Shown: positions 1 through 10,560 of the stretch, in pieces
Position numbering within the stretch: the stretch's first letter is position 1
How the letters are laid out: each line of letters opens with the position of its first letter
Assembly: GCA_963932245.1 (NCBI GenBank)
Contig: OZ010746.1
Span: 100,923,066 to 100,987,065, forward strand
Reading direction: 5' to 3'
DNA: 64,000 bases
From: Tachinus rufipes
Taxonomy: Eukaryota > Arthropoda > Insecta > Coleoptera > Staphylinidae
Made by a program: the position numbers and the translations under genes
Notes under the pieces: model-generated
Told to the model about the DNA's origin: nothing
The model's input: the letters and a program-made list of their open reading frames with translations, nothing else
Database searches by the model: none

Positions 1-60
1 TATTACAACAGCCGGATTTAAACATACAATGACCGGATTTTGACAAATAATAAACAAATT
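1..60 (-). repeat. Rep-103 fragment, reverse orientation
   Basis: The stretch carries two GCCGGATTT/ACCGGATTTTG motifs about 30 bases apart. These are the reverse complement of the AAAATCCGGC and CAAAATCCGGTCAT motifs that mark the ~103-bp repeat found at 38.6-40.0 and 50.5-55.9 kb. It is cut by the window edge, so the copy number here is unknown. Confidence 0.5.
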
Positions 61-740
61 TTTACTTTCACTTACTATATTTAATACATTTATATTAGGA
101 TTTAACATAAATGAACGGAATTGTGCATTTTATATTTGCTTGTTACTTTTAAGGGTTTTTTCCCAAATTTTCCGTAATTTTTTGGCTTTCTTTAGGAGAA
201 TTAAAAAAAAAAACGGACATAAAGAACGCGTTTTACAAAAAACAAATTTTTGATTGAAAATACTTGAAAACAGTTTAGGTGCAACTGGAAACATTTCAAG
301 TGCAACTCAGAACACTTGTGAGCAACTCAAATTGAATTATACTAATCAATGTTAATTGGAAATGACTAAGTACATTAAAGAACACTTTAGTGCAGTTGGG
401 ACAGCTTTAGCTTCAGCCTACACACCAAACTGTTGGTGATCCAGATATTTTTCTTTGGTACCGTGGCTGCAGGCAAATAATTTTAATTAGAGTGCCTTGC
501 CCACCCACTTAAGTATTAGTGATCCAGAAATTACATCTTATTAAATTCATCAAAAATTGCATGGAAAACATTAATATTGTATCAAATTTGCTTAAAAAAC
601 AAGCAACCCTCTTATTTAATGAATGAAATATGCTGAAAAATTACGGATACTACCTAAAATCGCCAACAAAACTAAATTTTTAGCATAAAACTTGTCAAAA
701 CTGACACAGAAATCTGATTTATAACACAAAATTTACTCTT
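61..740. other. AT-rich non-coding spacer with a hairpin-arm relic
   Basis: No coding signal seen. At about 490-525 a single arm, GCCCACCCACTTAAGTATTAG followed by TGATCC, matches the left arm of the Sat-112 hairpin unit (CCCACCC..CAAGTGTTTGTGATC). The last ~100 bases (GCATAAAA, ACACAGAAA, AACACAAAATTTAC) belong to the ATAAAA-rich dispersed repeat that resumes at 2,740, so the Ty3/gypsy relic appears to sit inside that repeat. Confidence 0.4.
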
Positions 741-746
741 AGAATC

Positions 747-1103
747 TTATAATTGCATATAATCCACATTTATAAGATTACAATTGTCTGTTTGCCTGTA
801 TCGTTTAATCGCCAAGATGATAACTAGGCATTCCAATTCGTTGCTAAGAAATTTCCTTTGTCGTTTGCTTAACCTGTTACTAGTGTAGCTTATCACACGT
901 TTCTGTCCAGTTTTTTCAGTTTGTAGGACAAATGACAAGTTTGGTTTTGGTCGGTTTAATATAAGCGGGCGATCGAATGCCGCTTTCACATCTGCCAATG
1001 CCTGTTTTGCTTCCGGGTTCCACTTAAAGGGTTTTTTGGGACTTAATAGGTCGATAAGAGGTGCCGCTATATGTTTGGCACATATTCTCTTACCCATGTG
1101 CAC
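747..1103 (-). pseudogene. Ty3/gypsy connection and RNase H region, internally deleted
   Basis: The peptide begins with IAAPLIDLLSPKKPFKWNPE and AKQALADVKAAF, the hallmark linker between RT and RNase H in gypsy Pol. It then goes to SFVLQTEKTGQKRVISYTSN and LSKRQRKFLSNELECLVIIL, which match RNase H. The normal LQTDASGxGxGAVL segment is shortened: the first catalytic Asp (DASG) is replaced by EKTG and roughly ten residues are missing. A frame break separates it from the RT block (1,103-1,159). No chromodomain or integrase follows. Confidence 0.85.
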
Positions 1104-1158
1104 AGCACCAAGAAGTTTTGGAGCTGTTTCCGGTTGGTTGGCGTTGATTGATTATTGA

Positions 1159-1640
1159 TTACCTTTTGGTGGCCGTTATCTTGTTTCCTTCTTTGGATAT
1201 CTGATGTCCCAGGTACTTGATTGATGTCTGAGCAAACGCGCACTTAGCCATACCGCATTGTAGCCCGTGTTTCTGTAAACGTTTCAGAATGAGTCTCAGA
1301 TGCACTAGATGGTCATGGTACGAGTCTGAATACACTAGCATATCATCGAGATATACAATCACGCACTTTCTCAATAGTACCGCTAGCACTTTGGACATCA
1401 ACTGTTGGAAAATAGCCAAAGCGTTTTTAAGCCCGAAAGGCATCACTTTAAATTGATATGTCGCTCCATCTGTGGTGGCAAACGCGGTTAGATGTTTTGA
1501 GTCTTTGTCCAACGCGACCTGCCAATAGCCTAACTTTAAATCAAGTTTAGTAAAGATCTTGGCCGTTCCAAAGTCTTTAAGTGTTTTTTGAATCTTTGGT
1601 AACGGTGCCGCTTCTGGTTTTGTTGCGTTATATAACAGCT
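1159..1640 (-). pseudogene. Ty3/gypsy reverse transcriptase domain
   Basis: Read on the minus strand, the frame shows the classic RT order: CIDY interrupted by a TAG at 1,639-1,641, APLPKIQ, motif A FTKLDLKLGYWQV, FATTDGATYQFKVMPFGLKNA (motif B region), the catalytic VYLDDMLVYS (motif C, both Asp present), HLVHLRLILKRLQKHGL and IKYLGHQIS. The TTG seen at 1,512 is not a true start, because the domain continues upstream in frame to about 1,618 and beyond. This is the best preserved part of the element. The catalytic YLDD is intact, but the stop and the frameshift near 1,670 mean no full Pol could be made. Confidence 0.9.
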
Positions 1641-1825
1641 AATAATCAATACAAAATTGTTGTTTGCAGTTCTACTAAGACAATAGTGGTGCAATATTTG
1701 CTGTCGCTTAGTTCGATTTGTCCATTAGCCAGCATGTCCTCTACCTGCTGGTATACCACTTGCTTTTTTGCACATCCAGAAACTGTTGAATCATTTTTGC
1801 GAACTGGGTTTAACCCGGGAGCTTG

Positions 1826-2060
1826 CTATCGGGTAGCTGTAACTTTTCCGTTAGGTTGAAGTTTCGTTTGCACTTTCCAGGAAACAATCAATCTTTCTGT
1901 AGTTCCGTAATGTACACAACCGCGGGTGTAGTCCAATGTAGCGTTATTGCCCTTGAGCCAATCGTAACTTAATATCACGTCCTCTCTTAGTTTTGGGACT
2001 ACCAAGAACTTGGTGGACATGGTGTAGTCGCCAATTTTGATTTTGACGGTTGCCTCTTCC
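1826..2060 (-). pseudogene. Ty3/gypsy aspartic protease C-terminal part
   Basis: The minus-strand peptide contains FLVVPKLREDVILSYDWLK, matching the conserved end of retrotransposon pepsin-like proteases, where the usual form is ILGxDWL; here the Gly is replaced by Ser-Tyr. Upstream in the same frame comes ITEEATVKIKIGDYTM, typical of the strand preceding it. The catalytic D-S/T-G triad is not intact: the best candidate, an ALIDSK stretch near 2,150-2,165, is in another frame and lacks the Gly. The protease would cut Gag-Pol; this copy is inactive. Confidence 0.65.
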
Positions 2061-2263
2061 GTGATTTTTAGTTTAGTTGTTGGGTTTCTTTGTGACGCTG
2101 AACTCTTGATTGAGATGGTGTTCTCCGATGGTGTTTTAATAAAATTTGCTGTCGATTAGGGCTAGATGTTGTTTGCATGGGATGGTTACTTTGATTCTGG
2201 GAAGTTTGTTTCGGTTGGTGGTAGCAAACCCTACGTGCTCCCGGATTGTTTGGCAGTTGGGGA

Positions 2264-2700
2264 TTAACTACCAACAAGGATCCGGGCGGCGTTTCCCGAC
2301 GGATTCTTCTTTTGCGAGTACACAAACTTCTTCCTGTACGCCAGTTCTTTTTTTACTTGAGTGGATGTGTTGACTAGATTGTCCATTTTGTTAAAGTGCA
2401 TTGGATCTAAGGATTGTTGTATTCTTACATCCACCAGCCTTTTAAAAATCCAAAGCATACTCTGCTCAGACTCATCATTATTCACTCTTGTACAGCGCAG
2501 CCTTTTTCAATATAAAAACTTCTATTAATTCCGCTAGATTGTGTCGGTCATTATACAGATTTTGTTACAGCTCGGTGTGGAGAGGCGAGTCAAATTCATC
2601 GAAAATTTGCTGTTGGATGGTATTGTACGACAACGTTAGACTCCCGTCGAACTTGTTGACAAAGGTTTTAGCCTCGCTAAACTAAACTTTCTTGCAGGTA
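2264..2700 (-). pseudogene. Ty3/gypsy gag-like region, degenerate
   Basis: The open stretch from 2,485 to 2,264 reads like the C-terminal part of a retrotransposon Gag, with a basic YRKKFVYSQKKNP tract leading towards a zinc knuckle. Upstream on the same strand (2,700-2,490) translation gives FDEFDSPLHTEL followed by a stop, then HNLAELIEVFILKKAALY, also Gag-like. The expected CCHC knuckle downstream (about 2,235) is reduced to a CYHQP remnant with the second Cys and the His/Cys end not preserved. Gag would bind element RNA and form particles; this copy cannot. The assignment rests on position next to protease and RT more than on a strong motif. Confidence 0.55.
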
Positions 2701-2739
2701 CCTTGTATTGAGTAAACTCATGCTTGAGACTAGTGCCTA

Positions 2740-4760
2740 GGTAGTTAAAACACATGAATAGTTCAAAAACCGCGCAGAAAACTCATTTATAGAATGAAAT
2801 GTATCAAAATTACAAAGAAAAGACATTCATAACATAACAATTGGGCAGAAAACTCATTTATAGCATGAAATTTGTTTGAAAACTGTGTATACCACAAGAA
2901 ATGTTTTTACTTGTAAAATTAACTTTCTTGAAATATATGAAGTTTGTATATAAATTGGCACAGAAAACCCATTATAACACAAAACTTTTATCAAAATCAG
3001 TAAAAAAAACTTCAAAAACAAAAAAATTGCGCAGTGAACTTATCTCTAGCATAAAATTTGTTTAGAAAACATAAAAAACTCACAAAAGAAACATTTCTAA
3101 TACAAAAATAGCCCATAAAACTCATTTCTAGCATAAAATTTGCTTAGAAATCATATTTAACATATAATATTTATTAAAATTGAAGCAGAAGAGCCATGTA
3201 TAGCATACAATTGCTTTAAAAAATTTAAAAAATGCGCAAAATACTAAAATTTATTCTTAGTATACAATTTGCTAAAAAATCATGTTTATGAAACTAAATA
3301 AATTAAAATTAGAGCAAAAAACACAACATTTGATAAATAAATTTTAAAATTACACAGAAAGAACATTTATTGCATAAGAATTACTCAGAAAACTCATTTT
3401 TAACATAAAATTTGATTAGAAATCTCGTTTACCACTTCAAATTGGCACATAAAACCTATTTAAAGTTTAGAATACAAAATTACGCAGAATAAACATTTGT
3501 GACACCAAAATTGTTTAGAATTTTATTTTTTTAATTTTTTATGTAGTATTGCGGGAACATCAGCAGTGAGTGCGACATGAAACGGTTTGTTAACAAACAC
3601 TCGGGTGGGCGGTTGGGTGGGACAAGTAGTTTATCAATTGAGGCAGAAATTTTTGGAACTGTGCTTCTGCCCATTCACCCAAGCGTTTGTTATAAAAGGG
3701 TTGGTTTAATGAAAAGTAAAAAAAGTAATGGACTTAGGTTAGATCTTTGAGGCACATCTTACGTTGGATAGTATTCAAAAAAGTTGCAATTGTTGTAAGA
3801 TACATTGACTACGGTTATCTAAATATGATTTAAACAATAGAAAAAATTATTAATAAAATCAAAATTATTAAGCTTGTGTAATACACTTAAAAAACATCAA
3901 AAGTACACATAAAAAATATTGGTAACATAAAAATCGTCTAGAAAACTTATTTTTAGCATAAAATTTGCTTAAAAATCATGTTTATCCCATAAAATTTATT
4001 AAAATTTACGCATAAAACCCATTTATAGCTTAGAAAATCTCAAAATTAAACAGAACTAACTATAGTAAAATTGCAAAAAAAATATTTTTGCATTAAATTT
4101 TCTCGTGAATCAAATATATTACATAACATTTATTAAAATTTGCTTAAAAAACTCAAAAAATTACACAGATAAAACATTTATTTTATGAAATTTGTGCAGA
4201 TTTTTTTTTTTCATAAGGTTTTTTTTTAAATATGTTCAACACATAAAATCGCCCACAAACAAATTTTTTGCGTCAAAAAAATTATTTATAGTGCAAAAAT
4301 GTATAGAAAAATACATTGAAAGATTAAAATTACGTAAAATAAACTTAATTGAAGCATAATATTGACTGTAAATTAATAAAACATAAATTTTATCAAAATT
4401 TGCGTAGAAAACTTAAATATCATATAAGATTTGCTTCCAAAATCTTAAAATTACACAGAAATAGCAAGAAAATCGCACATAAAAATTATTTGAAGTATAA
4501 AATTTGCTACAAAATTATTTTTATCTCACCAAACTTAATACAACTGGGACAGAAAACCATAATATAATTTAAAAATTATTTTTAAAAAGCTTAAAGTTGT
4601 ATAGAAAAACATTTATAACATAAAAATTGCTCAAAAATTACTTTTAAAACCTTAAAATTGGACGAAAAAAAAACTAGATTTCTACTAAGTAAAATTTATC
4701 ATGATTAAATAAATGCACAAAAAAAACATTTCTAACATAAAATATAATATATATCAAAGA
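2740..4760. repeat. ATAAAA-rich cryptic tandem repeat (family G)
   Basis: The phrases AGCATAAAATTTGCTTAGAA, AAACTCATTTATAGCATAAA and TTATTAAAATTGCGCAGAAA recur with substitutions every ~50-80 bases. Copies are highly diverged and the exact unit is unclear. The same phrases occur at 640-740, 28,620-28,960 and 63,540-64,000. The open frames inside (for example 4,349-4,567) are composed of these repeats and are not genes. An unrelated hairpin relic interrupts at about 3,590-3,692. Confidence 0.6.
3591..3692. repeat. Dispersed fold-back relic with G/C-rich arms
   Basis: The arm TTAACAAACACTCGGGTGGG (3,590-3,609) faces CCCATTCACCCAAGCGTTTG (3,670-3,689); the two are near reverse complements. These are the same arms as those of the Sat-112 array at 43.6-45.8 kb, but here the arms flank the inter-hairpin segment instead of the short loop. 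It is an isolated copy 40 kb from the array. Confidence 0.65.
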
Positions 4761-4799
4761 TATTGTTAGACAGATTTAAATACCAGAATAAACTGTTTA

Positions 4800-5060
4800 A
4801 AAGTGCAAAATTATTTTAATGAAATGTTAAAAATAGTAAGATCGAATTATGAAATATCAACATAATGTTGAAAAGAATTCAAATCCGGCATTAAATCATC
4901 AAAATATTGTTATAAAGCACCAAAACCCGGTCTAAACTGTTAAAAAGTGCAAAATTCTTTTCATGGAATGTCAAAAATAGTAAAATTCAGTGAAAAAGTA
5001 TAAAAGTAGTATCAAAAAGTACCAATATTAAGTCATTAATGGTTTTCAAATGCTATAAAA
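4800..5060 (+). repeat. Rep-103 fragment, forward orientation
   Basis: About two diverged units read ATCAAAATATTGTTATAAAG, CACCAAAACCCGGTCTAAAC, TGTTAAAAAGTGCAAAATTC and ATGTCAAAAATAG, the same series as the ~103-bp unit of 38.6-40.0 kb. It is a detached fragment. Confidence 0.65.
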
Positions 5061-7555
5061 CTTTAAAATTAAATTTTCTACTTCAGTTGAAAATGTCCCA
5101 AACATCTATCGTGATTGAGATTTGGCAACAAGTGTTTCTTTATTTAGATTTAGTTAAATAAATAAGTTTTATGATCAATATTTGTTTTTTGATCAGTTTT
5201 GTAAAATATTTTTAAAGTTTTTGATCAATTTAGTTGAGTTAACTAATTTTATGAACATTTTTTGCTCTCTTTGCAACCCCTTAGAGGGTTATCTTCTTTT
5301 GTTTTGTTCAGTTACAAGAGCCGATATTTAAGACTTACGTTTATGCCACTACCACACAAACTGCCTTTGAATATGTATCTGAAAACACAAATATATATAA
5401 TCGCACCCGTTAATTGAGAGAATGGAAGCCTGTAGATACTGACGAGACCTAGTATTTGTCCACACATATTTATGGTTAAATAGACACTAATCATATATTA
5501 GACTAACTTCCTAAAGTAATAAATGTCACAATTTTTTAAAATTTTCTGTGGAGCTGGGGCTCAAACTTACAACAAATTATGCCCCGAGATTTGAGTTAGG
5601 TCACTTTCCGGATTTGTAGCATTTTTCTTAAACCGAAGAGCACCACAAGTTTTGTTTTTCTGGGGTTATTCTACGCTCAGATTAGCTCTATGAGGACAAA
5701 AGCGCAATTTCTTTTTTCTCCAGATCTTAAAACTACCTTTTTCATCTCTAGAGTTCTAGGCTTACCACGTTGTTGTATAGAACGGCCTACAGCGTGGGAC
5801 CCAAAACTGATCTTTGTGGCATCCCTCTCTCCTTTTCTTTTTCCCTCTAACAAAACCTTGTTTCACTATTAACTACTGATAATATTTAGTAATTATTTGG
5901 GAACAAAAGCTCCTTAGTTGACTAGTACTAAAAATGTTTTTCACGTCCAAAAGAACTAAATTTTAGGCTTTTTGATGTGTATAATTTTTTGCAGTTACTT
6001 TCACTTCAGCAAGCGCCTTTAAAGTGTCCCCAGCAGCCTTCTCAATATGAGGTGCTCAAAACGCTTTCTAGCTACGTCCAGGAAATATAAAAAAACCTTT
6101 GCACCTACCTTACCTTTTTGTTTGTCTAAGAGAACAAAGCATGACTTTTTCCAAACTTTTGAAAAGCCTGATACAATTGTTAACTGTGGCTAACTACACT
6201 TTGAGGCATTGTTTCACCAGGGTTTGGACAATTTTTGCGAAAATCCTGTCTGGTACTGGTTTTTTTTCCAAAACGTATATTTTTGAGACTTTGTAAGCTT
6301 ACTTTTAGTAAAAAATTTTTTTCGTTTTCACCGCACAACTCCTAAATTTTGTTCTTTCTGTTTTGGAAATAGATTCTTTATGGCCGCTTTTTGCATTTAC
6401 GCCAATACTCTGGGTGGCGTAATCCCAACTTTTTCTATAACAAATTTATTATTTTTGACATTAAACGTGTTTTTTAAGGTTTTTTGATTAATTTAGTTAA
6501 ATAAGAGTGTTTTATGACCGACATTTGCATTTTTGTGTACATTTTAATTAATTTTGTGAAATATAAAAAAGTTCTGAGCGATCATTTTTTAGTTGTTCTT
6601 TTTCTATAACAAATTTAATATTTTCTACCTCTTATATATCCCCGTCTACATTCTGCACTTACTTCTTTTGATTTGATTTGACCTCCAATGTTTTACTTAA
6701 CTTCAAGATTGAGTTGTCCTTTCTCTTGGCTTTGCTTTTGGTAAACGCCCTCTAAACTCGTTTGCGTTTGCTTTTTACCAGTACTGCGCGTTTTGTATCC
6801 TAGTAAAATGTACATTGCAGAAACAGCTTATGCCTTCATACAGAGTTGCTGGGCTGTTGATATTCTTATAGCTTCAAAGTCACTAACTATATTTTTCATT
6901 CTTTTCTTTAAAACCACCATACCTTTTGTGTCCGCTGATGCTGCCGCTGCCGCGGTCGTGGCCTCAACTTAGAGTTTGATGGGTTGGTGGTTACTGAGGC
7001 ATTTCAGTTTTAGCGCTTGTCATTATTTTTGCGCCACATCTGTGTACGACAACCTCCTGTCTACAGAATGTAGGTTGACGTTATCCTAATGCTCATAAAA
7101 AAAATTGCAAGCGGCTTATTGCGCAAGCAAACGGCTTTAACGCTGCCAATCCATAATTACAGCATCTCTAATGAACAGCGGCGAAGTCCCGCAGCGTCCT
7201 GTTTGGCAATGCGTTACTAAACACGCAGAACTTCCTGCCCGGCTGTATCCATACATCTTTTTCTTTACCAGGTTTTCCAATCTTTAGGCTGCTATTTAGT
7301 ATCATCATCCAGCTAACTAACTAAACGATACTTTCTGTCGCTTGCAAGTTGAGCTCAAACTCACTTTACCTTATCTCATATTACTTGTTCAACTCACTTT
7401 ACCTCACCTCAACTTATTACTTCTTCTGATCTTAGCTCATTTGTATTTTTAACGCAATTTTTGGTAGTTTTTTACTTTACACGTCTTGGTATTTTGAACT
7501 GTTTGTACGATTTTTTTAAACAAGTAAACCAATAAAAACTACTCACAATTATGAA
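5061..7555. other. Non-coding spacer, probably decayed LINE sequence in part
   Basis: Apart from the RT scrap at 5,740-5,872 I can assign nothing firmly. The part at about 6,930-7,270 is richer in G+C than its surroundings (for example GCTGCCGCTGCCGCGGTCGT). On the minus strand it reads as short Arg/Pro/Gln-rich stretches with stops, which could be the ORF1 end of the same decayed LINE. That is a guess. Short open frames at 5,312-5,494 and 6,099-6,296 have no recognisable features. Confidence 0.35.
5740..5872 (-). pseudogene. Non-LTR retrotransposon RT scrap (motif B)
   Basis: On the minus strand around 5,790-5,830 one frame reads GMPQRSVLGPTL, then a stop, then AVLYNNVVSLEL. This matches motif B of LINE reverse transcriptases, where the usual form is GVPQGSVLGPTLWNxLYxxxLxLEL as in R1/LOA-type elements. 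The Trp codon after LGPTL has become a stop. Sequence on both sides is too decayed for me to extend it. The overlapping plus-strand open frame at 5,690-5,872 is the antisense shadow. Confidence 0.6.
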
Positions 7556-7560
7556 CAAGA

Positions 7561-7590
7561 TGCCAGCCCACCTGCCCAGGTGTTTGTTGG
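7561..7590 (+). repeat. Isolated hairpin-arm relic
   Basis: GCCCACCTGCCCAGGTGTTT is one arm of the Sat-112 fold-back unit (usual form GCCCACCCGCCCAAGTGTTT). No matching right arm was seen within 100 bases. Confidence 0.45.
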
Positions 7591-8289
7591 GCTAGTTAGC
7601 AGGGTACAATAATAGAAATTATCTATTTACAATTGTAACAAATTGTTCGTCCACATACTCAGAAGTTTGTTATCTCGACATTGCTTAACTGACACGCTTC
7701 TTGTACTATAAAGCTTGAGATTTACTTCTTCTAATGTCATGACTACAGAAACAAAAAAAGTGGAAGATAGTGCTATTGTTCAGAAATTGGTTAATTAACA
7801 TTCTTTTCATGTTTTAATGGCATCTGAAATTTATTACTTCTGATGTCATGATTGCAAAAATAACAAAAGTGGAAAAGAATTCTAATCTTTTGATAAAGGA
7901 TTAATTCGAATAATTGATTTATGTGCTCTTAACACAAACTAGATAATAAATGGTGGTGCAAAGTAATTGTAGCTTTATTACTATCAAGCAATGCCGTACC
8001 ACCAAGATGCACTAATGAAGATTTATGAAAACCGAATTAATTGTCTGTGTTCGGTGGGCCACTTTGAAATTGGATTGAGTTTGGGTAATTGATTTTGAAG
8101 GGTCACAACAAACCCAAAGTTTTATTGTATGGCATGGAATCATTGACACTAACAGAAGCTACAAATAAAAAGTTGTAGGCTTTTGAGATGTGGTTCTTCC
8201 GCAAACTATTGAGAAGGTTACGTCCACCACAAATAAGGTAATGCTTTAAAGACTTGCTGCAAAAACGCAAGTACTTTTTACCAATAATG
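7591..8289. other. AT-rich spacer, may include the decayed 3' end of the transposase relic
   Basis: Two similar phrases about 110 bases apart (TTACTTCTTCTAATGTCATG at 7,722 and TTATTACTTCTGATGTCATG at 7,831) suggest a small local duplication. The portion at 8,030-8,290 is collinear with the transposase relic, but I could not recognise its catalytic residues. Confidence 0.3.
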
Positions 8290-8912
8290 CCTCTTGACCA
8301 AAAACCACACCAAAAGGTTACTTGTGGTGAATTTATAAACTATTCAATAGTCATGTGTGGATTCTCTGATTCCCAAATGCTACAGTTTTGCTAATTGACA
8401 TCTTCTTCGAGATGAAAATAAGCTTCATCGGAAAACACGATTTTTTTATAAAAATGCTTATCTTTGACCAAAGGATCTTTAGCCTATTGAGCGAACTGAA
8501 AACGCATCGAATGGTCATGAGGCTTCATTTCTTGGACTAATTGAACTTTGTAGGTCTTCAAATCGAGGTCTTTATGCAAAATTTTCCTCAATGAAGGATG
8601 AGAAATGTTCAGTTCCTGAGAACGATGGCGAGTTGATGTTGATGCATGTTCACGCACACTCTGAGCAACAGCATTAATTTTTTTTTGGCTGAGCGCGCTG
8701 AAGGAGAATGTGAACGTGTTGTTTTATCCACTAACGATCCAGTTTTGCTTCACAAATTGGTCCACAAACTGCGTTGAAGGCAGTTCTTTTCTATAAAATT
8801 TCGTAAATTTTCTTACCTTTTGAGTAGAAGATTCACCACTTTGGAAGTAAGTTTTTATTACTTCCCAACTTTGTTCAAGTGTAAAGCGTCCCATTTCGTA
8901 AATCTCAATCAT
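8290..8912 (-). pseudogene. Mariner-like (DDE_3-type) transposase relic
   Basis: Minus-strand translation starts MIEIYEMGRFTLEQSWEVIK and continues through TYFQSGESSTQKVRKF and QFVDQFVKQNW, the N-terminal helix-turn-helix typical of an insect transposase family related to mariner/Tc1. After frame breaks it resumes with SVREHASTSTRHRSQELNIS, HPSLRKILHKDLDLKTYKVQ, then KKIVFSDEAYFHLEEDVN (with the first catalytic Asp of the DDE triad in SDEA), SIWESENPH and VTFWCGFWSRGIIG. In-frame stops interrupt it (for example before QNCSIWESENPH), and the later catalytic acidic residues are not visible. Such enzymes cut and paste DNA between terminal inverted repeats; I could not identify those repeats here. 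It is a dead copy. Confidence 0.85.
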
Positions 8913-8919
8913 AAAACTA

Positions 8920-10560
8920 AATTTTTGTCAACTCATAAATGTCATTGTGTACTTAAACAATATAAACGGAAGTTCAAAATCCTAACGTTACATGGTTCAC
9001 CCTTTACAAATATAATCAATATGGAAGTAGTTAAACATAAAATAAAATAAATATTATTCTTTATTATAATTTCAAGTTCAAATCATGCTATTTTCAAGAA
9101 TGTATATCTGGAATATTTAAAATATTAGATAAAATAATAAACTACACATAAACAAAATTAAAGCAAATGAAATTAAAACACAAATATTTATAATTTGTAA
9201 AAATAATCAGTTTTATTTAATAAATTACAAAACTCATTGATCCATACAATGCAATAAAAATAAATTCCATTGAAGTCTACAACCGTTTAAATTTTTTATA
9301 GTAAACAGTTACATATCATATACACAATTCATATATAAACATAAAAAATATTTTGCTAAATCCGACCCCATCTATTAAATCCATCACTACTTGATTTATT
9401 CGGAAGTTAGTCATATTTACATTTAAGTAAAAAAGAACAGATACAATGATTGATATACGCACTCCAAATATTTATTCATAAAATCATTCACGCATATAAT
9501 AAAAAGTTTTGAAAAATAAAACAAAGCAAAAAAATTTTACGTCAAAAACAAAATATTAACTTTATTAATTAATATTTCATACAGTGACATACTTTTGTAA
9601 TTTTAATAAAAAGTTACAGTATTTTTAACAATTTTTTTATCAAAATACAAATAAAGCTTCAACAGAACAACACCTAAATGTCATCATGGTGTTACTCATG
9701 AGAATTTACATATAAATTCTGACATTGTTGCTTAATTAATTCCTGAAATAGCTATACTATAAAGAAACATTCCCTAAGCTCAAAACCTTTTTCATTTTCA
9801 ATTCCCCTATTAAAACAATTTATAGAAAATAAAAAACCGTAAATATACGTCCGCTGCATTCCCATAAAGGTAAGCAAAATGCGTAAATGCCAAATTAAGT
9901 GTGTATCCTCTTACGCACAAGGCGATCATTATTTGTTTGTATAATAAATAAGGTACTTGCTTTTTCTACTACGTTTGGGCAAATTAACAAAAAAAAGATC
10001 ACTAAACGCGATCGTTTATAAATTGTCAATTGATGTCTCGAAGTGTCTATCCTATTGTGTGGCATTCGTTTCTTCCATTATATATATAAAAAAAACAACT
10101 CTAATGTATAAATTTATTCAACACTCACGTCGGGAATTACAATTATAGATCACTGAAGCGCTTACCGATTTCTTATGATTTCCACGATTTTTATATAGTT
10201 CAACTTTTTATAAACGGTGGACTCATTCTGAGATAGTATTTAACAGTTTTTACGTGTAATTCTATTAATTATTATATGTATGCCATATGGGAATTTGAGA
10301 CATAAAAATGGTTAGTTAGTTTAAATGGGTTTTATGATATCTAGAGAAAAAAGATAAGATGTATGTTGTGCTTAATGGATTTCTGAATGGACGGATGGGA
10401 AATAATTTATTGCTACTTGTTTATAAACATTAAAAATAGAGAATTATAAATAATATTGGTATATATATATTTATTAATACATTTTTTATACACGTAATTA
10501 TGATTGAAATGTTAGCTTATTATATTTAAAAGTTAAGAATGTAATGAAGTATTTCTAGCT
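8920..10560. other. AT-rich non-coding spacer
   Basis: Nothing coding is recognisable. Poly-A/T runs and TAATTA-type words are frequent. Open frames at 8,820-9,050 and 9,957-10,148 are short and featureless; the first overlaps the transposase relic antisense. Confidence 0.5.

Larger units (their letters stand above)
747..2700 (-). mobile_element. Ty3/gypsy-like LTR retrotransposon relic (gag to RNase H)
   Basis: On the minus strand the order is gag-like region, degenerate zinc knuckle, aspartic protease C-terminus, reverse transcriptase, RNase H. This PR-RT-RH order is that of Ty3/gypsy (Metaviridae-type) elements. I see no integrase beyond RNase H and no LTR pair, so both ends are missing or unrecognisable. 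The reading frame is broken by stops (for example TAG at 1,639-1,641) and frameshifts (near 1,670 and between 2,020 and 2,264). Both flanks carry the ATAAAA-rich repeat, which suggests insertion into it. It is non-functional. Confidence 0.85.
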
